Source: Mercenaria mercenaria (taxonomy: Eukaryota > Mollusca > Bivalvia > Venerida > Veneridae). Taken from it: a DNA stretch of 64,000 nucleotides. The translations under genes were made by a program, and so were the position numbers. The notes under the pieces were generated by a model. It had not been told where the DNA came from. It searched no databases and worked only from the letters and a program-made list of their open reading frames with translations. Below are positions 57,166-64,000 of the stretch, piece after piece. The stretch is taken from the NCBI RefSeq assembly GCF_021730395.1, contig NC_069371.1, positions 3,658,001-3,722,000 on the forward strand, written 5' to 3'. The stretch's first letter is position 1. Every line of letters starts with the position of its first letter.

Positions 57166-59273
57166 CAGAAAATCAACGGCTTAACTGACTACAGATAGAA
57201 GCAGAATAGTGTTTTTTTTATGAAATGATTATGCAATAAGTTGGCAACCTACTTCTTTTATAATAGTGCAGTCACCCACTTTTCTGCAAAGGTAACTGGA
57301 TCTATTAGAATGGTTACCTAATACTGCAGTGAAAAGGAGGTCAGAAAAAAATGCAAATAATTAATTATCAGCTACAGTTGATGCTCAATCACACACACAC
57401 TAAGTACCCAGATAATCTTGACTCTGTTCAGCGGCCCTGACTCACTGCCAACATGGCTGACGGAAAGACGATGCATGTAGTTAATTTTCTTGTCTTTTTT
57501 TCATGTTTTTATGTTTGTGTGCAATGTTAGCATAAAACTTTTAATAGCCATAATATCCTGTATTGGTAACATGATTTGTGCACTAAATATTTTGTTTGAC
57601 ATATAACTTTATGTAGCAGAAATTCATTAAAATGTACCCGAAAAAGTCTTCAAAATGAACATTTTTATGTTTCCCACCGTTGTAAAATACCAGAAAATGC
57701 ACTAATACCAATCTATATGCCTTTAAGTAATAGCTGTATGTACTTGCATGGAAAACTTTAACCAGGATTTTCTAAGTCCAAAAGGGGGCATAATTTGGCC
57801 AAAATGCAGGTCAGAGTTAGGGGACTTGATGCTATCAACTGGTTTTATAACCCCGAAGACACGTGTGAAGTTTCAATTAAATATCTGCATTAGTTTTGGA
57901 GATAGTAACTTGCATGTAAAACTTTAAACAGGATTTTTAAAGTCCAAAAGAGGGCAAAATACATGGCTGTCAAAGGACAGAGATATGTACAGCTGTAAAG
58001 ATAGTGTCAAATCAAAGACTAAAACCAGACATAGTTAAAATTTATTTTTATTGGTCTTTAACTTTTCACTCCAGCTACAAGAGCGCACCTGATGGGACTC
58101 CTGAGGGGATGATTTGGAAACGTTGGCTCAAGAAAGCGTAATTTTTATGTTATCAACTTAATGATATAATTCGATAAAAAAATCAGGTCCTAGAAGGTCC
58201 TGTCAATCGGCAATGCCGTAATTCGTCACCAAAAAAGACTTATTTTCAATAATATTTTTTTTAATACTGCGGTAATTTTCCGAAAATAAAAAAATCCTCC
58301 CCCCTGCAGAGGCCTCTTACGAATAGAAATTAGCCTCATTTTCATAGTTTTATATATAGTATGATGTAAAGCTATTTTTGTTGACCATATGACACCATTC
58401 GAAATAAAATGGCAGACAAATTCTTTGTAAACTAGAAATGTATCTCTGAAACAAGGTGAGACTACATAATCTCAGATTAAATCAAAGCCTTGAAATGTCT
58501 GATGGTTGCCGGTTTTTGGTAGATTTATTTTTTGTCTATATGCCAGTCAATGAATAAACATGAACGAGAAACAAATACAAATTTAATGTGCCTCATATCT
58601 AAGATGAACTCTGCTAGACCCAGATTGTGATGTAACCATGGGCTGGAATACCTTATCATTGACATATCTTATATAATCTAAATGGTCAGTGTGAGTAGAT
58701 ACAGGTTGAATAAGAACTGCTTGTTCATTGATAATTCATCCGCATTGTTCATGAATGGGACTATTTTGTGTAGCACATGAACATCCTTTGGGTGTGATTC
58801 GGAATAAAATAAAGATGCTATGATTGTCAGAAATACACTTTAACTTTGGTAGCGGGATAAACCCGCAACCAAAAATATATGGATATTTTCACATATTTGA
58901 AAAGAAAAAAATTGCTTTAAGTAATGAAACTAAACAATTGTAATTTGTTTAATGATTAATGAAACTACAGTCGATCGAATCAGGTAAGGTGTATAAATTA
59001 AAATGGTGATGGATAGTGACACTGCATGCTACGTTGTTATCACTATAAAAATTATGGGATGCAAATTCAGTGTTTTCCCTTGACTTTTGAAAATGAGGGT
59101 CATTGTGACCCCCAATGGTTCACATCTGGGGGTCATTTCCATATTTTGCGGGGTCATACAGATATACTTTTAGTACTTTGAATAAAACTTTGTTTTACTT
59201 ACACTAGTGATTATACAGATTGAAGTGTTTCCTCATATTTGTCACTGAACAAATGCTGAATAAAATATGATAA
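57166..59273. other. Mostly unassigned; diverged HTR-type fragment at 57745-58010
   Basis: Two related pieces (TTTAACCAGGATTTTCTAAGTCCAAAAGGG and TTTAAACAGGATTTTTAAAGTCCAAAAGAGG, read by halves) about 160 bp apart resemble the core of the element at 21136-26382. At 58078 ACAAGAGCGCACCTGATGGG looks like a decayed HTR tip. The rest shows no credible frame or repeat. Confidence 0.4.
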
Positions 59274-59411
59274 CAAGAGGGTCATAATGACCCTGGATCG
59301 CTCACCTGAGTAATATGAACTACATGCTTCAAATGTCAAACTGATGATAAAATATTGAGAAAGTCAGTGGGTCACATTCATGGTCAATGAAATTCAGTTT
59401 TATGACTTGTG

Positions 59412-59670
59412 TTTGTTTGTTTGTTTTGGGTTTAACGCCATTTTTCAACAGTATTTCAGTTATGTAACGGCGGGCAGTTAACCTAACCAGTGTTCCTGGA
59501 TTCTGTACCAGTACAAACCTGTTCTCCGCAAGTAACTGCCAACTTCCCCACCTGAATCAGAGGTGGACGACTAATGATTTCAGACACAATGTCATTTATC
59601 AAATAGTCACGGAGAACACATGCCCCGCCCGAGGATCGAACTCGCGACACCGCGATCCGTAGACCGACGC
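59412..59670 (-). mobile_element. RUDI-like SINE, 5'-truncated
   Basis: Minus-strand copy with the (TTTG)n tail at left and the central domain; the tRNA-like head stops in the middle. A 13-bp duplication TTTA(T/C)GACTTGTG flanks it (59399-59411, 59671-59683) with one mismatch. It interrupts a 110-bp HTR unit. Confidence 0.8.
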
Positions 59671-59918
59671 TTTACGACTTGTGTGCAAAACTGTGTAAGT
59701 CATCAATATTTCAAGGCTGTATCTTAAAAAACAAGGAAGTAGGTCAGTAGGTCAAGGTCACAATCAAGTGACATCATATTACTTGGGGTCATCAGGTAAT
59801 TATAATTAAATAGTATTGGAAATAAGATCAAATGATTTTTTAAGTATTTTTCCTATATATCTCACATAATAACTAAGTGACCCCAGGGTGGGGCCTCTTT
59901 TAACCCCAGGGGCATAAT

Positions 59919-61864
59919 CAGTCTTCGTCGTAACTGGGTTGCCCGAAGTCCGGGACAAGTAGATCCTGTTTCGGGCAAGCCAAAGTTTTCAGGTGGTTGC
60001 CCGAACGGACAAGTGCTTTTTTGCGAAATTTTTAAATCCCTTAATTTTCTTTTCACAATAATTACAAAAAGAATTTCATGAATCTGAAATGAACATCCTA
60101 AATGCTAGCTTTCGTATATATGCATGAATTGATGACTTCACATTTGCAATATATAAAGTAACTTTACAAAATTCATAAATTACATCCCTAAAATTACCTT
60201 GATTGACTGGAATTTACCCGCGAATCGTAAAGATATCAAAACGTCATGTCAGTAAATTTCCATTCCACGAGCACGTGCGACCTATCGTATCGCTGTTACG
60301 TTTGTTTATCTACACGTACACAAAAACGTGTGTAGTGCATTCATTTTTTAATATAATCACTTCAAATTTTCAACACTGCTTGAAAAGTAATATAGTTTGA
60401 ATTCTATAGCAATTTTAATAAGATATCGACAGAAATGTAGGCAAAATTCTATAAAAACGATCAAAGTTTCATACAATTATTTGTAAAATTTCAAACAGCG
60501 CGATCTTAATTATTTATTTATTTCTAAAAGTAAATAAATAATACGTACTATGGTCGTAAAATTCAGACTTTTGGCAAGAAAGAACAAAAAACAGAATTAA
60601 AAAATCTTAAATAATGAAAAAGCGGCAGCAATTTAAATACTTCAAGCAAAACGATTTTTGACAAACAGATTTCTGCAAGTGCGGCGGAATAGGATACGTG
60701 ACCTCGTGAACGTAAATAAAAAATTGTTTTAAAATAAAGCAGTATGATGTTGCTGTGGTTTTTAATAAGTTTAATAAGTAAATGAATCTTTGTACATGTC
60801 TTTTTTGACTCGGCACTATGTCAAGATATTCTTTTCAAACAATAATGTAAATTCTTTGAGGGCAAATAGGTGACAGAGGTAGGATATCTACTATAATCGT
60901 TTGACACATTTACCTGTCAGTTTATACGGGATACTGCACATTCGCTTTTAAAAAGATCATGAAGATTAAAGAAGATACTTTTTTACTGATTTCTTCTCCA
61001 CAATTTAAAGAACCAAGGCGGTACGATCAAACAGTGATGTTTCACATGGCGCGAAAACATGACGTAATGCCATGAAAATCTCGGGCAACTGTACCGCTTT
61101 GATCTCCGCTTCAGATGCCAAGATACCGACATACTTCTTTTAGCTCTTTGAGGTGGTTTTAATTGATGATGAAAACAAGGTCATTTACTTGTTTATCAAC
61201 AGAATAATTACCGATAATTGTTAATGATTTTTTTTTCGCTTTTAACACGGGTGGGTTGATGATGATTATTGTGTCCATATTTTTTGGACACGTCGCCCAG
61301 GACTGTGATAATAGGCTACATTTACTTTATAATAATGCTTCAAAAAAGAAAAAAAACAACGCAAAAAAATACCGACCTACCGACCCTATTTTCTTAGGGC
61401 ATGCCACCAGAAACACATTCTTTGAAAGGGGGGGGGGGGCTAACAAGCTGATCCATTACTGCAGTTAAATTTGAACAACTACACTACATGTATATTTTAA
61501 AGGCCCTGGCTAAAAAGTAAGTTTAAATTTGGTAGTGCAAATTTGAACCCCACACCTGGCATATAACCAGATACTGGTATAGGTGTTACTTTTTTCTATA
61601 GTTTCCTCCCATTTCTGTCTGCTAGTTACTTGAATATTGCAACATGGTTATCCACTTACGTTGGCTTAGCCTGCCCATGGATAGTGTGGGTAGGTTAGTT
61701 GACTACCATTTAAATAACTGAATGTTGAATTAAGCATAAACCAAAATACATCATATTTATAATCAAAATGAGTTCGGGCAAGTAAAAATGTTTTCGGGCA
61801 AGTGGTTTTCTTAACTTACTTGCCCGAAAGGACAAGCGCTGAAAAAAAATTAAGGCAAAGACTG
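59919..61864. mobile_element. 1.9-kb DNA transposon without coding capacity, 6-bp duplication
   Basis: The insertion begins CAGTCTTCGTCG and ends AAGGCAAAGACTG, flanked by CATAAT on both sides (59913-59918, 61865-61870). Subterminal clusters of TTGCCCGAA/TTCGGGCAAG occur at both ends (59938-60015 and 61770-61835). The interior is AT-rich with short frames only and a poly-G run near 61430. The superfamily is not determined; the terminal match is short (CAGTCTT). Confidence 0.65.
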
Positions 61865-63006
61865 CATAATTTGAACAATTTTGATAGAGGACTACTAGAC
61901 AATGCATCATACCACGTATGGTTTCTGGCAAGAAGATTTTTAAAGCTTTTTCCTATATAAGTCTATATGAAACTTGGGACCCCAGGGCAGGGCCTCTTTT
62001 CACCCCAGGGGTACAGTTTGAACAATTTTGGCTGAGGACCATAAGACAATGCTACAAACCAAATATCAAAGGTCAAAGAGTTGTGGTTTCAGACAAGAAG
62101 ATTTTTAAACTTTTTTTCCTATATAAGTCTATGTAAAACTTGGGACCCCTGGGGCGGGGTCATATTTGACCCTAGGGGGATAATTTGAACCAACTTGGTA
62201 GAGGACCACTAGATGATGCTACAAACCAAATATCAAAGCCTTAGGCCATGTGGTTTTGTACAAGAAGATTTTCAAAGTTTTCCCTATATAACTCTATATA
62301 AACCATGTGACCCCCAGGGCGGGGCAATATTTGACCCTAGGGGGATAATTTGAACAACCTTGGTAGAGGACCACTAGATGATGCTACATACTAAATATCA
62401 AAGCCCTAGGCCATGTGGTTTTGTACAAGAAGATTTTCAAAGTTTTCCCTATATATAACTCTTTATAAACCATGTGACCCCTGCGGCGGGGCCATATTTG
62501 ACCCTAGGGGGATAATTTGAATAATCTTGGTAGAGGACCACTAGATGATGCTACATAGCAAATATCAAAGCCCTAGGCCATGTGGTTTTGTACAAGAAGA
62601 TTTTCAAACTTTTCCCTATATAAGTCTATATAAACCATGTGACCCCCGGGGCGGGGCCATATTTGACCCTAGGGGGATAATTTGAACAGTTTTGGTAGAG
62701 GACCACTAGATGATGCTACGCACCAGATATCAAAGCCCTAAGCTCTGTGGTTTTGGACAAGAAGATTTTTAAAGTTTTTCCCTTCGGTTGCCATGGCAAC
62801 CAGAGTTCTGCATGGAATTCAATTCTTTGAACAATTTTGAAAGGGGGCCACCCAAGGATCATTCCTGTGTAGTTTGGTGTAATTCTGCTCAGTGGTTTTC
62901 AAGAAGATTTTTTTAGGAAATGTTGACGGACGGACGATGCACGATGGTCGCCGGACATTGAGCGGTCACAATATCTCAACATGAGCCTTTGGCTCAGGTG
63001 AGCTAA

Positions 63007-63764
63007 AAATAGCTGATGTTTGACTTTTTACTTATATATGTACTAAAATAGGTTTTAAAATAGGTTTTAGTATTATTTACCAGGCAGTATTATAGTAGAA
63101 ACAGATGATTTGAACCGCTGGGTCCTACTGTACTTGCTGCCGACAACATCATAAACATCGTCAGCTTGCTTTGCCTTAGAGCCATTTTTGTTTCTAGTAA
63201 ACAGCAGACTGGTACTACTGATACTAGTAGCGAGTAGCGATAACAACTGTTACAAAGTGTTAATCAGTCAAGTATCAGAATGGGTATTAAATTTGTGAAA
63301 TGTGAATCGACGCAAATATAGAAAATTGGTGACGCAGTCTGCATATAATTATGAAACTGAAAGTAAATTTTCAGAAAATCGCTCTTTGTACATGTTGTAA
63401 GCAAAATTGGCCTGATTTAGATTTTCAAGAAATTGCGTCCACTGTGACGCACAGAATTTATTTTTACGGGTCATTTCTCAGAAAAGTGTGACTATGACGC
63501 AGGATTTGTGCTTCAGGGAAAACCCTGCAAATTATTCTCGGCAAATGAAATTGCTTTATTTCAGGAAAACCTGCAAAATATAAAAGGTTTCATGACTTTC
63601 CCAGGTTAGAGCTACTGATTTTATATCACTTCACATCTCACAGCACAGTGCCACCTAACCAGCGTAGGCATTGCTACCTGAACTTTAGGATCACGTAAAG
63701 CGTTTGAGACCACCCCTCTGGTAAATTTTAACTTGAGATTATACCTGACGGACCCGTAATATTC

Positions 63765-63767
<3 letters not shown>
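63007..63767. other. No recognisable feature
   Basis: AT-rich, no credible frames or terminal repeats. Confidence 0.4.
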
Positions 63768-63817
<50 letters not shown>

Positions 63818-63838
63818 ACATATATATATATATATATA
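63768..63838. repeat. (AC)n-(TA)n microsatellite
   Basis: About 26 AC dinucleotides with one interruption (AAAC) are followed by about nine TA dinucleotides. The VCVCVC… frame on the minus strand is an artefact of this run. Confidence 0.95.
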
Positions 63839-64000
63839 CGGAGTTGTTCAGAAAAAGTAGAAAATACTTTCTATAAAGGTCACCTTGATCAGTAGTATGT
63901 ATTTTGTCTTACAAAACATGTACTTCGACTGTCCACATTCTACTTTGTACAAAATATCAAACTCTTTAAAACATATTTTTTCTCTAAATTTGTTTTTGTT

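Larger units (their letters stand above)
59274..63006 (+). mobile_element. HTR element, family 2, with nested SINE and DNA transposon
   Basis: The 5' tip is CAAGAG with hairpin AGGGTCATAATGACCCT and block CGCTCACCTGAG. One 110-bp 'GTAGGTCAGTAGGTCA' unit follows, interrupted by a SINE (59412-59670), then the GGGGTCATCAGGTAATTATAATT segment and family-2 units. The array is interrupted at GGGGCATAAT by a transposon (59919-61864) and continues to 62760. The tail has GTTGCCATGGCAACCAGAG, GACGGACGGACG and the hairpin ATGAGCCtttGGCTCA followed by GGTGAGCTAA. The 5' CTCACCTGAG is the exact complement of the 3' CTCAGGTGAG. Confidence 0.8.

Noticed and set aside
63621-63821. Frame beginning MCVFVCVCVC
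   Set aside because: Translation of the (AC)n microsatellite.

Overview
This window reads as a metazoan nuclear genome, most likely a bivalve mollusc. It is AT-rich, almost devoid of host genes and packed with nested mobile elements. The inference rests on a tRNA-derived SINE resembling the molluscan RUDI/V-SINE type (three copies), many tandem-repeat-bearing elements of the kind described from oysters, mussels and clams (pearl/CvA/MgE type, also compared with Helentron-associated HINE/DINE-1 elements), a BEL/Pao retrotransposon and a pogo-like transposon with an intron. No prokaryotic feature is present. The species cannot be named from the sequence.

The dominant component is a set of about 16 elements that I call HTR (Helentron-like tandem-repeat) elements. 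Most share one plan: a 5' tip CAAGAG, a short perfect hairpin, a subterminal block (CGCTCACC or ATGCCCC type), a tandem array of 90-180 bp units, usually a short GACG-rich run, a 3' hairpin, and an end in CTAA or CATAAAA. At least ten unrelated unit families are carried between the same kind of ends. In several elements the 5' subterminal block is the exact complement of that same element's 3' hairpin arm, and it changes in step between elements. HTR elements also sit inside one another: 20839-28119 contains 21136-26382, which contains an LTR retroelement at 21220-25440; 2625-6862 contains 2710-4159 and a DNA transposon at 4398-5584; 59274-63006 contains a SINE and another DNA transposon.

Left part (1-20.8 kb): HTR elements and fragments, small inverted-repeat elements, a YqaJ-type nuclease relic (11.3-11.9 kb), and a 48-bp minisatellite readable on the + strand as a 16-residue protein repeat fused to a short domain (19.6-20.6 kb), followed by a piggyBac transposase relic. 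Middle (20.8-36 kb): the three-level nest, more HTR elements and two small pogo/Tigger-like MITEs. At 36034-45410 lies a nearly whole, young BEL/Pao element with 527-bp LTRs, CCGGT target duplications, a gag-pol region and an extra upstream ORF resembling an SGNH hydrolase. At 47493-50320 lies an apparently intact pogo-like transposon on the minus strand; its 486-residue transposase is encoded in two exons.

Right part (50.3-64 kb): the only recognisable host coding sequence is one minus-strand exon at 53855-54140. It carries the N-terminal region and first zinc finger of a nuclear receptor (NR1H/EcR/FXR-like) but looks damaged. The rest is HTR elements, SINEs, a fold-back MITE and an (AC)n/(TA)n microsatellite.

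All boundaries and repeat counts were read by eye. Family assignments come from recognition of motifs, not database searches.
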